DNA of 64,000 bases from Hibiscus mutabilis (taxonomy: Eukaryota > Streptophyta > Magnoliopsida > Malvales > Malvaceae), in contig JAGYYJ010001692.1 of assembly GCA_019671005.1 (NCBI GenBank), forward strand, positions 1 to 64,000, in the 5' to 3' direction. The notes below the pieces were generated by a model. The model saw only the letters and a list, made by a program, of their open reading frames with translations. It ran no database searches and was not told the origin of the DNA. This document shows, piece by piece, positions 1 through 11,990 of this stretch; position 1 is the first letter of the stretch; each line of letters opens with the position of its first letter. A program made the translations under genes and the position numbers.

Positions 1-796
1 GATTCTTAGCTAGGAACTCAAATACAGCTTTAAACTAAACTCAAGACATAGATACATACAATCTGTACTATGTTCAATATGGAAATAACAGTTTGGTGCC
101 CTGAAAAGATAATAGACCAAGTATAGGCTTAAACCATAAGCAATAATAGTCTTTTAGCCATGTTACCAGAATTTCTGGTGGTATGTCAATCAAGATGCTT
201 AAAAACATAAATCTACCATGCAATATTGCAAGGCCGTACCAATCATTGAGTAAGCGTTTAGGTCTCCTTTCATTCGATAGGCAGGGCCGTCCCTGGGCCT
301 GCACAATAAAGTCGACGACCCAGAGCTCACGTCCTACCCAGGTCCCACGCCCATATATATATATATATTTTTGAAATACCACGCCCAAATATATTAGAAT
401 ATATTAATTAGGGCGAGTTTAAGAGTTTTGAGGGCCGACCGCTTTAATATATACTATATTTTTCATCAAATTATTATTTTTATATAAATATATATATATA
501 TATAAAAAAACATGTATAGCAGGATGATGGAATACAACTGGCCGCCTGACCCACACTATGATTAAACTTATATAAACATTTGAAGTATTTTTTTAAATAA
601 TTCAACAATTTCCATCTCAACAAAGATTACACCATTTGAAGCAATTAAATACAAAAAAACCGTTAGGTTTTTAATTAGCCTAGGTATTAGTAAGTTTTAG
701 GGCCATAATTAAAATTTTAATAATAGTTTATTTTTTAAATTTTTAATAAGAATAAAAATTTCAAATACACTTATAAATTTCAAAAAATTGGTACAC
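1..796. other. AT-rich intergenic stretch with a probable hAT-type transposon end
   Basis: No gene is supported. At 282 the sequence CAGGGCCGTCCCTGGGCC begins. It differs at one base from the terminus of the hAT-like element at 45,921, so a truncated relative probably starts here. No matching right end (GCCCTG plus an 8-bp duplication) was found before the LTR fragment at 797. The remainder holds short TA runs (about 352-368 and 487-505) and otherwise featureless AT-rich DNA. Confidence 0.4.
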
Positions 797-1278
797 TTCT
801 TAATTTTTGTAACTAATTTAACGACCTTGATATTGGTGTACTGATACGACCTCTTCGAGTATCCGTACGGTAGTAGGTAAGTTGGTTAAAAGTTGTTTAA
901 AAAGGTTTCAAAATGTTGTAAATTGGTCACCGAATCTTATAAGAGTTAATTAAGGTCACCAATGAACTCTCATTATGGCAGGGATTTATATGTAGGATAA
1001 TCAAGTACTGAATTTCATATGGGTAACCTAAATTTTAGACAAGTCCTTGTATTTTACTGGATTTAAAATTTAGTCCCTAAAACTTTAATAAGTTACCAAT
1101 TGGTCCTAAATTATAAATTGAGCAAACTTTATTGATTAAGAATGTTATTATTTTACACTATGAATTATTGACACATGATTTATTACATTTAACATCGAGA
1201 TTATTGATCCGATCACCATGTTGTCTACCGGTAACTCTTTCTAACCCGGATTCCTTCCAGACGGGAAGAGGTGTTACA
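797..1278 (+). mobile_element. Truncated left LTR of Ty3/gypsy element 1 (last 482 bp only)
   Basis: This stretch is collinear with, and highly similar to, 8377-8859, the last 483 bp of the complete LTR on the other side of the element. It ends in GGTGTTACA, the expected LTR end, and is followed at once by a primer-binding site. The first 2.26 kb of the LTR are missing. The sequence left of 797 is unrelated, so the copy was cut by a deletion or a later rearrangement. Confidence 0.85.
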
Positions 1279-1282
1279 TTTG

Positions 1283-1294
1283 TGGTATCAGAGC
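1283..1294 (+). other. Primer-binding site (initiator tRNA-Met type)
   Basis: TGGTATCAGAGC lies four bases after the LTR end. This is the usual plant retrotransposon minus-strand primer site, complementary to the 3' end of initiator methionine tRNA. The same site recurs at 8864-8875. Confidence 0.9.
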
Positions 1295-1429
1295 TAAAGT
1301 TTAGTCGATTCTAGGACTAAACTGAAGTCTATTGCATAGTTATTGCATTGCATATGCCACCTAGGAGTTTATTATTGTGTATATTGTGACTTGCGATTAA
1401 TCCGATCCTTTTTCCTTTTATAGTATAAG

Positions 1430-2550
1430 ATGTCTGAATCTGATAAAGCTCGCGAGGATGTTGAGCTTACTAATGGCTCCTTGACTCATAGCGAGAAGAG
1501 AAAGGGGAAGACCCTCCAAATCCACAGGTTCCACCGCAAGAACCATTAAACCCCAAACCTGTATTGCAAACTACTCAGTTTGAATGCTACAAGAACATGA
1601 CTGAGATGTTCAAACAAGTTATAGCCACCCTTAAATCTGAACAAACTGCACAATCATCTGTAGCTTCTAGTTCTATGTCTCGAGCCCCTATTGATAAACT
1701 AGCACAACACCGAGCTACTACTTTTACAGGTAAGGCTGATGAAGACCCTGAGAAGGCAGAATATTGGCTGGACAGCACCATAAGAATTTTGACCAAGCAG
1801 TTACAGTGCTCAGGTGAGCACAAGCTCGAGTGTGCCTTGGCCTTGTTGGTAGACGAAGCTTTACATTGGTGGGAAACCACTATACTTACCGCTTTCGAGG
1901 AAGCTGTAACCTGGGAGTTCTTCCTGCATGAGTTCAGGAAAAAGTATATTAGTGAGTATTACCTAGCAGAAAGATGGGATATCTTTCTGCACCTTAAGCA
2001 AAACAAAAGGTCGGTGGAGTAAATCTACGACTTCTGCAAGTACTGCAAGTATGTAGCTGCATACATAAAGAAAGAGGAAGAGAAGTGCAGGATGTTTGTT
2101 GCAGGTCTAAGTGATGAGCTTCGACCCTTATTCACTACTTTGGGAATCACGGATTTCTAAGAGCTCGTGAATCGAGCAATCTCTACTAAAGCTATCCAAA
2201 GGTCACAGAGGTTTAGTGGGCTATCCCGGTCTGAGAAAAGGCCCCGAGATAACTCTCGCCCACATTTGCTATATAAGAAGAGCAAGGATTCAAGCAATAG
2301 TCTCATCAACAATTCTCTCGATCAGGCAATTTTGCTAAACCATAAGCTATGTCCCAATCTGCTGTAAGAACAACCTCCGTTGAGATTACTGAAGGTTCAG
2401 GTCGAGAGTTTCAACATCCCATTTGTAATTTTTGTTAGAGGAGTCACCCTGCAGGACAATGCCGCAGACAATCTGAGGTATGTTTCTTTTGTTGTGAGCA
2501 AGGTCACTACATCAAAGATTGTTCGATGAACATTTTCAAGTCATCTGCAC
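1430..2550 (+). pseudogene. gag: gag pseudogene of Ty3/gypsy element 1
   Basis: The likely original ATG is at 1430, soon after the leader, but that frame stops near 1548. The capsid-like part is open from 1564 to 2022 and contains the gag-type stretch ALALLVDEALHWWETT. It then meets a stop and continues downstream as degenerate gag. Two CCHC zinc-knuckle-like motifs can be read at about 2430-2523 (CFFCCEQGHYIKDC is the second), the first beside an in-frame stop. Gag would form the virus-like particle and bind RNA. At least three stops or frame breaks make it non-functional. Confidence 0.8.
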
Positions 2551-5500
2551 CAGTAATTCCAGCGTCCCCTGCTCATTCCTTCAAGGGTGAGGGACAGAAA
2601 CAAGTTGCATTAGGAGCTTTCGGGAGATATAGTGGCTCTGCAAGGACTCCTAATCGACAAGAATCTAAAGCATTAGCTCAAGTCTACCACGTGAGGAGCA
2701 GAGATGAGGATGAGGATTTAGATATTATCTCAGGTAACGTTAAATTGTATACTCACCCAGTTTATACATTGATTGATCCTGGATACACACATTTCTTTAT
2801 TAGTACTGTGTTGATTAAAAGATTTAAGTTAACATCTGAACCCATAGCCTCCAAAATTACTGTAACCAATCTTTTAGGGGGTAGTGTTGTAATTGGGTTA
2901 ATATGTAAAAATTATCCCCTCATGATACAAGAGATACCTTTTTCGGCCAACCTCATGTCCCTTCTATTCATGAGTTTGATATTATTTTGGGGCTTGATTG
3001 GCTCGGAGAGTATCAAGCTTAGGTGGATTGTTCGAAAAGAAAATTGTATCTTAGAGGTCTTTGTAAGGAGAGTGTAACTCTTATGGACTCTAGGGGCAAG
3101 AGATCATTGGTATATGTTGTTGCAAGCAAGGAAGAACATTAGTTGCAAGATATAGATACCGTGCAAGAATTTCCTAGTGTATTTCTCGATGAGCTTCTGG
3201 GTTTACCATTCACACGTAAAGTTGAATTTGGGATCAAAGTGCAACCTAAAACCACTCCGACTTCTATTGCACCTTATCGAATGACACCAGTTGAACTCAC
3301 CAGGCTTAAGGTATAAATTCAAGACCTGTTAAATAAAGGTTTTATCTGAATGAGTTTCTTACCCTGGGGAACTCCAGTTCTTTTTGTCAAGAAGAAGGAA
3401 GAATCTATGTGCCTTTGCATTGATTATCGACAACTGAATAAGCTCACCATCAAGAATAAGTATCACTTACCATAAATTAATAATCTGTTTGATTAGCTGA
3501 AGGATGCAACCGTCTTTTCCAAGATTGACCTAAGGTCTGGGTACTATCAAATAAGATTTAAAGAATGTGACGTGCCCAATACAGCCTTTCATACAAGGTA
3601 TGGCCACTACGAATTCTTGGTTATGCCCTTTGGGTTAACCAATACACCAGCTGTCTTTATGAATCTCATGAACCGAGTTTTTAGACCCTACCTTGATAAG
3701 TTTATGGTAGTATTCATAGATTATTCTAATAATCAAGCTGAGCATCGTGATCACATTCGAGTTGTGCTCTAGACCCTTCGAGAGAAACAGCTATATGCCA
3801 AGTTTAGTAAGTGTGAGTTTTGGCTCACTGAAGTTTCTTTTCTAGGGCATGTAGTTTCTGTTGAAGGTATCCAAGTGGATTCGAAGAAGATTCAAGCCAT
3901 AGTTGATTGGAGACCACCGAAGAATGTAAGTGAAGTTCATAGTTTTTTCGCTCTTGCTGGATATTACAAGAGATTCGCTAAAAGATTCTCTATAATAGCA
4001 GCACCGTTAACCAAATTTCTATGGAATGATATCCCTTTTGAATGGGCTGAGAAGCAACAACACAGCTTTGATCAGCTTAAACAAGTATTGACGCATGCAC
4101 CGGTCCTGACCCAACCTAAGTCTAGAAAAGACCATATCGTGTATAGTGATGCATCACATCAGGGGTTAGGATATGTATTGATGCAAGATGGTAAAGTTGT
4201 AGCTTACGCATCGAGACAACTTAAGCCACATAAAATGAACTACCCTACTCATGATCTTGAGTTGGATACGGTTATTTTTGCCTTAAAGATCTAGAGGCAT
4301 TACCTTTACGGAGAAAAATATTATATGTATACTGATCACAAGAGCCTCAAATATCTATTGGCATAGAAAAAACTCAATCTTCTTCAAAGAAGCTGGGTGG
4401 AACTTCTCAAGGATTATGACCTTGTTATTGATTATCACCCGGGAAAGGCCAACGTTGTAGTTGATGCACTCAGCCGTAAACCTTCGCCTGGTAAGTATCA
4501 ATATTGAGCATTGTTTATCAAGCATTGATTATCGTATTGTAAATTTTGGTATCGTTATTGCATTGTAGCTCATTGAGCTATCAATGCTCATTTCAAGTTG
4601 TGGAAACACTGACTTTTAGTAGTTAAACTTCAAGTTCAGTCTACTGTTGTGTTGAGAATCAAATCATTACAAGATCAAGACCCTGAATTGAAAGTTATTG
4701 TTTCTAAACTTTAGAATAATCATGATCCTAATTTCAAAGTTAATTCTGAAGGACCCTTATGCTTCTGTGATAGAATTTGTATACCAAATGATGAATCCCT
4801 TCGTGATGACATTCTTAAGGAAGCTCATAGTAGCCCTTTTTCGGTTTACCTGGGGTCGGTAAAGATGTATAAAGACTTTCGAGAACTTTACTAGTGGCCT
4901 GGTATGAAGAAGGCTATTACGGAGTTTGTATAAAGGTATCTTGCATGTCAGCGAGTCAAGGATGAGCATCGTGTTCCTATGAGATTATTGTAACCCATTG
5001 AACTTCCTCAATGGAAATGAGAAAAATAACCATGGACTTTGTTAGTGGTCTACCATTGACTCCAGCTAATCATGATACTATTTGGGTTATTTTTTACCGT
5101 TTTATCAAGTTATCTCATTTTTTACCTGCCAGAATAGACTACGGTCTTCCCAAGTTAGCTGACTTGTACTTCAAGGAAGAGATTAGACTACACAGAGTAC
5201 CTAAGTCAATTTATCTCTGATCGAGATCCTTGTTTTGCTTTACGATTCTAGAAAGCATTACAAGGAGCTTTAGGTACCCAAGTTAACCTTAGTACATCTT
5301 TTCATAGTGAATGTGATGGCCAATCAGAAAGGGTAATACAAATATTGGAAGACATGCCCCGTGCACGTGTTATTGATTTTGAAGGGATTTAGGAGAGGTC
5401 TCTACCTCTCATCGAGTTTGCTTACAATAACAAGCATCAATCATCTATTGGGATGTCACCATATGAAGCATTGTATGACAAGAGATGCAGAACACCGTTA

Positions 5501-6078
5501 TGCTAGTCTAAACTCGGTAAAGGCAAGATATTGGGCCCTGACTTACTTCGGGAAACTAAAAAATGGGTTACCATCATCCAAGAACGTCTAAAGGCCACTT
5601 TTAACCGACAAAAGGCCCATGCTGATCTAAAAAGGAGAGATATATAGTATGAAGTGGGTGAGAAAGTTTTCTTGAAAGTCTCCCCATAGAAGAAGATCAT
5701 TCGTTTTGGTAAAAAGGGGAATCCAAGTCCCCGATTCATTGGACCTTTCGACATGGTTGAGAGAGTTGGCCCTGTGGCTTACCGATTAGCCTTGCCTTAA
5801 AAACTAAGCAAGATCCACGATGTATTCTATGTATCGAAGCTCTGCAAGTATAGATTTGATCAATCTCATGTTTTTGAGCCCAAATCAGTAGAACTCCAAC
5901 CAAATCTGACTTACGAAGAAGAACCATAACAAGTATTGGCAAGGAAAGTTAAAAGACTTTGAAACAAGAATGTTACCCTAGTCAAAGTGCTTTGGAGAAG
6001 TCACAAGGTCGAAAAAGCTATATGGAAACCGAAAGAGACCATGGAGAATCAATACCCACATCTCTTTAGTTCAAGTAA
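2551..6078 (+). pseudogene. pol: pol pseudogene (protease, RT, RNase H, integrase) of Ty3/gypsy element 1
   Basis: Domains run in gypsy order. The protease-like stretch is at about 2740-2800, where the usual D-S/T-G reads LIDPGYTHFFIS. Reverse transcriptase covers about 3230-3850 (FSKIDLRSGYYQI, MPFGLTNTPAVFM). At the YxDD-equivalent site the copy reads VFIDYSN, so the second Asp and a few residues are gone. RNase H spans about 4130-4480 (YSDASHQGLGYVL, TDHKSLKYL). Integrase-like sequence covers about 4800-5600, and the C-terminus ends with WKPKETMENQYPHLF near 6065. Many stops and frameshifts are spread along the gene. RT before integrase identifies Ty3/gypsy. Confidence 0.85.
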
Positions 6079-6100
6079 AAATTTAAGGAATAATTTTTTT

Positions 6101-6112
6101 AAAGGGGAAGAG
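6101..6112 (+). other. Polypurine tract
   Basis: AAAGGGGAAGAG lies one base before the complete LTR (start 6114). It is the expected plus-strand primer of an LTR retrotransposon and confirms the orientation of the element. Confidence 0.85.
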
Positions 6113-6113
6113 T

Positions 6114-8859
6114 TGTAACACCCTAAAATTGGGCCTAGACGGAATTTAGTTCCAGCAACCAGAAATTTTGCACCGAAAAGTTAAATTATAGAGTTAACCT
6201 TTGACCATGTGGTCAATTATTGGATTAGTAAACCTCAATTAAGTATTGATATTGATCAAGGATTTCATTGTAAACTTTGAAAGCTATTTTTAGTAACCAA
6301 ATTGAGAAAATTAAAAGTTTAGGGGCAAAAGTATAAAGATTGAAGATTTAAGGGACTAACCTTGCGATTAGCCTTCCTCAATATTAATCACCACCTACGT
6401 GGTCATTTGGGATGAGATTTCTTCATCCAAAGGAAAGCTAAGCAATTAAAAGAATGAATTAAAGGTAGAAAGCCTTACCCGATTAACTTTCAAATAAGTA
6501 CCTCACCATTAAATCATCTTCTTCCTCTAGCTAAGCTAAGCTCACACCTCCATTGGAGAGTAATTCAAGCTTTAATGTTCTTAAGTTTCTTAATCTTAGA
6601 TTATAGCCATCGATCGGGTAAGCAATTCCTCTCAATTAATTTACCGATTCCATGGCTAAACCATGTTTAATTCCAAGTTTAAGAATCAAAGAACCCTAGA
6701 AATTCTCTAGGGATAACATAGCTTATTCGTTATTGCTTTTCATAGCTATTAAGTTGATATGAAACCATTATCGATATTGAAATCATTGTTTTCTTGTAGC
6801 TCAAGAGAATCAAGGTGAAGAATCACCAAATTCTTCTAATTCCAACGTGTTCAAAAACCAAGGGGTTGTCATCCGGGAGCCTTAAAAGCCTCAGAAGTGT
6901 CGGTGAGTGTAGTCAGAGTCTCGAGATTGGCTAGGTGCCTATCTCGATTTTATTATATTGGTTTATTGCATACCATCATTGGAAACAAGGTATGAAAATA
7001 TAATTGCCATGTCAAAGGTGTCATTGGTAAGCTTTGGTAAGCTGATTTCATTGTCAAGTTAATCATTGAATCATTGCATTTTCATTGATATTATTGAAAC
7101 ATTGATCATGGTATATTGTTAAGGCTACATTGACATTGTCATGACTATTGCTATTGCTATTGCTATTGTTATTGTTATTGATATTGACCTAAGTATTGAA
7201 TCCTTGGATACGATTGGACATGGGATACAATTGGCATGCCATAGAATTCATGAGCTTAGTGGTACAGAGTGGACTACGGTCCTTGAGCTAAGACTCTATT
7301 TGGTGATGTTGATGGGGTGTATTAGTGTTGGTTTTTTTGGCGATGTTGGAGGATATTGACCATTTATTGTTGGCGATGTTGGTTGGGAATTCGCGTATCC
7401 ATATTACATGTCGATCCAAGGAAAAAGATGAATAAGTATTGCAAGTATTGTTAAAACATGTTTTGAGATGTACTTGCATTGTTATATATGTTCATGATAT
7501 TATTGAAATACATGTTGTTATTGTTGACTACCTCACTAGGCTAAGTAAGCCCAATGCATCTCATTTTCATTCATTTTCAGGTTAAAAGTTAGTCGGATCA
7601 AAGATCGGAGCAAGGGCATTTTTGAAGCAAGTTACCAAGTTACATGTAATGTAAACTTTGTCTTTAAACTCCTAGAAAGGTGGCATAGGGTCTAGACATG
7701 TTAGTTTATCCCCATTTTGTATGTATATAATGCTTACCACATTAAAAGAGTTAAAACATGAGATAAGGTATGTTGGTTAATGATAAAAACACTAAAAATG
7801 GCCTATAGTACACTCATTTGTGAAATCATGGTAAATGGATTTGAAATGACATGAAATTTGGCATGTGCTTAGATTAAGTGGCTAAAAACTTGCCTGTAAA
7901 ATTTGGTAACAATTGGATAAGGTTACCCCTTAATTTGATTAAAAACCAGATAAAATCTATCATTACAGGTCTTGTCATACCGATACGGGTGGTGGCCTAT
8001 CGGTACGGCCTTGGATATTTGGTCAAGTTTAACGTTGGGTATCGATACGTTTTAGGGCGTATTGGTACAGGGCTTAGCCATTGGAATTTTTGTGTAGCTG
8101 CGTATCAATAAGCATTTAGGCGTATCGGTACGGGTCTTAATCACTGGAAAAATATTGTTGCATCGTATCGACACTGTATCGATCCCAATAATTGACCTTA
8201 TAAGCGTTGACCACACGTACCGATACCCAGTATCAGTACGGGCTTTAAGCAAATAATCGTTTTAACGATTAAGGTAGGCGTACCGATATGGCCCTAGGCG
8301 TTTCGGTATGGCTGGTCGGTTTTAGAATTTGATTCTTGCATGACGTACTGATACGGATAAACCCGTACCGATACAGTTCTTAATTTTTGTAACTAATTTA
8401 ACGACCTTGATATAGGCGTACTGATATGGCCTCTTCGAGTATCGGTATGGCAGTAGGTAAGTTGGTTAAAAGTTGTTTAAAAAGGTTTCAAAATATTGTA
8501 AATTATTCACCGAATGTTATAAAACTTAATTAAGGTCAACAATGAACTCTAATTATGACAGGGATTTATATGTGGGATAGTCAAGTACTGAATTTCATAT
8601 GGGTAACCTAAATTTTAGACAAGTCCCTGTATTTTACTAGATTTACAATTTAGTCTCTAAAACTTTAATAAGTTACCAATTGGTCCTAAATTATAAATTG
8701 AGCAAACTTTATTGATTAAGAATGTTATTATTTTACAGTATGAATTATTGGCACGTGATTTATTACATTTAACATCGAGGTTATCGATTCGATCACCATA
8801 TTGTCTACCGGTAACTCTTTTTGACCCGGATTCCTTTCAGACTGGAAATGGGTGTTACA
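6114..8859 (+). mobile_element. Complete LTR (2,746 bp) of Ty3/gypsy element 1
   Basis: It begins TGTAACACCC and ends GGGTGTTACA, a perfect 10-bp inverted terminus with TG...CA ends. It is preceded by the polypurine tract and followed by a primer-binding site, so it works as the right LTR of the upstream internal region and also as the left LTR of a second internal region. It contains a short ATTGCT/ATTGTT microsatellite at about 7143-7190. Between 7970 and 8460 there are many CGTATCGGTACG-like motifs and their reverse complements. An ORF-free LTR is normal. Confidence 0.9.
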
Positions 8860-8995
8860 TTTGTGGTATCAGAGCTAGAGTTTAGTCGATTCTAGAACTA
8901 AACTGAAGTCCATTGCATAGTTATTGCATTGCATATGCCACCTAAGAGTTTATTATTGTGTATATTTTGACTTGCAATTAATCCGATCCTTTTTT
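8860..8995 (+). mobile_element. Second retrotransposon leader with primer-binding site, truncated
   Basis: This is collinear with 1279-1415, the element 1 leader, including TGGTATCAGAGC at 8864-8875. A 3' LTR should be followed by host DNA, so a leader here shows that another internal region once followed. It breaks off at about 8995 where LINE sequence begins. Confidence 0.85.
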
Positions 8996-10468
8996 CTTGA
9001 ATCGAACACTGCTTGTGTTATGGACGCATCCTTGAATCGAACACTGCTTGTGTTGATCCCAAAAATGGACATCCCGAAAGTGATATCGCAATTTAGGCCT
9101 ATCATTCTTTGTAACATTTTCTACAAGATGGTGACAAACATTATCGTGAACCGTCTAAAACCTTTCTTACTTGGTTGGGTTTCAGATAACCAAACAAGTT
9201 TTATCATTGGAAGGTTGATTACAGATAATATCATTATAGCACAGGAGGTCATTCATTTGATGCGTAGAAGCAAGACAGGATGGAGTGGATGGCTTTAAAA
9301 ATAGATCTTAAAAAGGCTTATGACAGACTAGAGTGGAGCTTTATCAATGAGACTCTAGTTGAGCTTGGCCTGCCTACTGAGCTACGTGGTCAAATAATGA
9401 GTTGCTTTTTTCTGTCTCAACACAAATTTTGTGGAATGGTTCTGCATCACGCCCTTTCTGTCCATCTCAGGGAATTAGACAAAGCGATCCCTTTTCCCCG
9501 TATTTGTTCGTGTTGTGCATGGAATGACTAGCCTATGCAATTCAAGTTGAGATTGAGATGGGTAATTGGAAGCCGATTCGCCTTTCTTGCAATGGTCCAG
9601 GACTGACGCATCTCTTTTTTGCGGATGATCTTGTCATATTTACTAAGGCATCAATAGCTCAGAGTGTTGTGATCCAGCGAGTGCTTAATACGTTTTGTGA
9701 TAGTTCTGGCCACAAGGTTAGCACCTCTAAAACTCAATTATTTTTCTCTGATAATGTGTCATTGGGCGATAGAGCGAGCATTTGCAGTATCCTTGGATAT
9801 GAGGAGGTAAGTGATTTGAGCATGTACTTACGATTTCCTCTTATCCATAAGCGTGTTACAAAAGTGACACATGGTTATGTTGTGCAAAAAGTTTAGAATA
9901 AGTTAACTGGCTAGAAGGCTAAAAATCTTTCGTTAGCGGGTCGTATTACTTTAGTCAAATTGATCATTTTCGCTATTCTGGCTTATATTATGCAATCAAA
10001 CCTCCTTTCTAAAGGCATATATGCAGAGATTAAAGCTCTAATTAGAAGATTTCTCTGGTGAGGATTGGATGAAAAGCGTAACATTCTGTTGATTAAATGA
10101 GATGATGTTTGTCGTCCTCTGAATTTAGGTGGCCTTGGCATTCTTCCAGCTTATGTTCAAAATGAAGCATTCTCATGAAAGTTACGTTTGGTGTGCTGAC
10201 TCGCCTGGACAAATTATGGGTTTAGATGCTACGGGCAAAATATAATTGGCCAAGTGGGGTTCCTTTGTCGATTAATTAAAATGGCTACTCTCAATTATGG
10301 CTCGGATTGACCAAAATATAGGAGGATATACGGACTGAAATTGCATAGAATTTGGCGAATGGTTCAAACGTCAGATTTTGGCTGGACCCATGGGTGAACA
10401 AGCTGAGATCGTTGATTGATTTTGTGTCAGACACGAGCGTAGTTCTTAACATATCAACTACAACTACT
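8996..10468 (+). mobile_element. L1-type LINE, reverse-transcriptase part (5'-truncated, broken)
   Basis: Non-LTR reverse transcriptase motifs appear in order. LLVLIPKMDIP-like and QFRPIILCNIFYKMV lie at about 9050-9130. ALKIDLKKAYDRLEW is at about 9290-9335. The catalytic FADDLVIFTKAS is at about 9617-9655. Three reading frames are needed, so it is frameshifted. The endonuclease domain expected upstream is absent, as is usual for 5'-truncated LINE insertions. The LINE is interrupted at 10,468 by an LTR retrotransposon and resumes at 14,488. Confidence 0.85.
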
Positions 10469-11709
10469 TGTAGCGATGTCTCTCTCGCTAAAAAATATTT
10501 TTTTATTATATTGGAATATATTTTTTTTGCATGGGATTTTAAAAGAAATCCGTATTTTATTTAAAATAGAATCGCCACCGACCACTTAGATAGGCTGGAC
10601 ACCGTAAAAGACCAGAGATTTCAAATTGATGGGTTCGGGAGTCGGTTACGGATGGGAAAGGATTAGCACCCCACACCGCCCAAAATTGGTACTTTAATAA
10701 TTACCGCTTTATTAATATTAGACTTTCCAGATTAAAGTGACAATTAAATTAAAATCTAGTTATATGTGCGAGTAAATTTTAAAGTCCCCGTTATTCGAGA
10801 GTAAACGCCCAACCACTATCACTACGTTTGATACTGGCCTCGTTTACACTCGAATAAAAGGGCACCGCATTGACAAAATATATGTTCGTTATGCAAACAA
10901 AAAAAAACATGGCAAATATAAATAAATAAATTGCGATAAAAATATGAATAAATACTAACATAATAAAATACTAATATAACATAAATAAAATACTAATCTA
11001 AAACATACATACATAACTATTAATTTAACACATAAATAAAAACAAATCTAGCATAAATAAAATACTAATATAAAATATACATACATAAATATTAATCTAA
11101 AAATACTAATATAAAACATACATACATAAATATTAATCTAACTCATAAATAAAAATAAATCTAACATAAATAAAATATTAATATAAAACATAAATTTAAA
11201 ACATACTAATCTAAAACATAGATAAACATACAAATTAAAAACACAATTTTAAATTAACTACTACTTCATTAAATCATAAAAATTACAACATAAATAAAAA
11301 GAAAAGAAAATATACCTAACTAGGAGTTCGAATGATGAACCCCGACTGAACCCCACCGAGATTTACCACGACCTCTCCAAAAAATTAACTAGACCGGACC
11401 CAAAATAGGACTCCGATCGAACCGATTAGGATCGAGGGGACTGCCCCTTGGCCCTGGGGTAGCCGAGAGCACTGCTCTCTTATTTGGCCACCCCAGCCGA
11501 TCCATTCTTCCATTTCCATTCTCATTTGAATGCCTATTTATAGGCAATGTAAAGGGGTGAGGTGGGTGACGTGGAGCCTTGTGCTCCACCCCCTCCCCTA
11601 TTTTTTATTATTAATTTTTTTTACTGTTTTTATTATTTTTTAGTTTTTTTTAAGATTAATAATATTATTACAACAATACTAAAAATCCGGACAAAAATGA
11701 GTGATTACA
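10469..11709 (+). repeat. 5' LTR of the non-autonomous element
   Basis: 1,241 bp, TG...CA. It is nearly identical to the 3' LTR except for scattered substitutions and one extra copy of a roughly 40-bp AT-rich subrepeat near 11,060-11,140. The two LTRs are identical when an element inserts, so the small divergence points to a fairly recent insertion compared with the LINE and gypsy copies around it. Confidence 0.85.
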
Positions 11710-11776
11710 GTTGCCCCTCTTTGCTTGTTCTTGTGGAACGAGAACAAAGCAAAGATCAAAAGCACTCATTTTTGTC
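11690..11776 (+). other. Nested inverted repeat spanning LTR end and presumed primer-binding site
   Basis: GACAAAAATGAGTG (11,690-11,703, inside the LTR end) pairs perfectly with CACTCATTTTTGTC (11,763-11,776). Inside it, CTTTGCTTGTTCT (11,719-11,731) pairs with AGAACAAAGCAAAG (11,741-11,754) with a single bulged A. The LTR boundary (11,709/11,710) and the first bases of the internal region sit in the outer loop. The layout resembles a retroviral U5-leader stem. A role in priming or packaging is an inference. Confidence 0.7.
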
Positions 11777-11990
11777 TTATCTGGCTGAACTTCTCTCCTT
11801 TTGACGCGTGTCTTCCTTCTTTGGTAGATCTTCTTTCTCTTCGGCATAGGTCTTCTTTCTTGTCTTGATTGATCTACCTTGTCACTTTAGGGAAGCAAAG
11901 CCTTCAAAATGGGGGGTTGTTTATTGGGGAAGCCAAACCGAGTTCCACTTGCTACATTATTGATAATAAGCTAATACCTAATGAGAGTTC

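Noticed and set aside
74..388. 104-codon ORF on the minus strand
   Set aside because: It runs through TA-rich repeats and a transposon end and has no recognisable domain.
7141..7359. ORF rich in Ile/Ala/Val
   Set aside because: It is a translated ATTGCT/ATTGTT microsatellite inside an LTR.
11389..11589. ORF MEHKAPRHPPHPF, nearly repeated at 14,154-14,357
   Set aside because: Both lie in the two LTR copies, so repetition reflects the LTR and not a gene.
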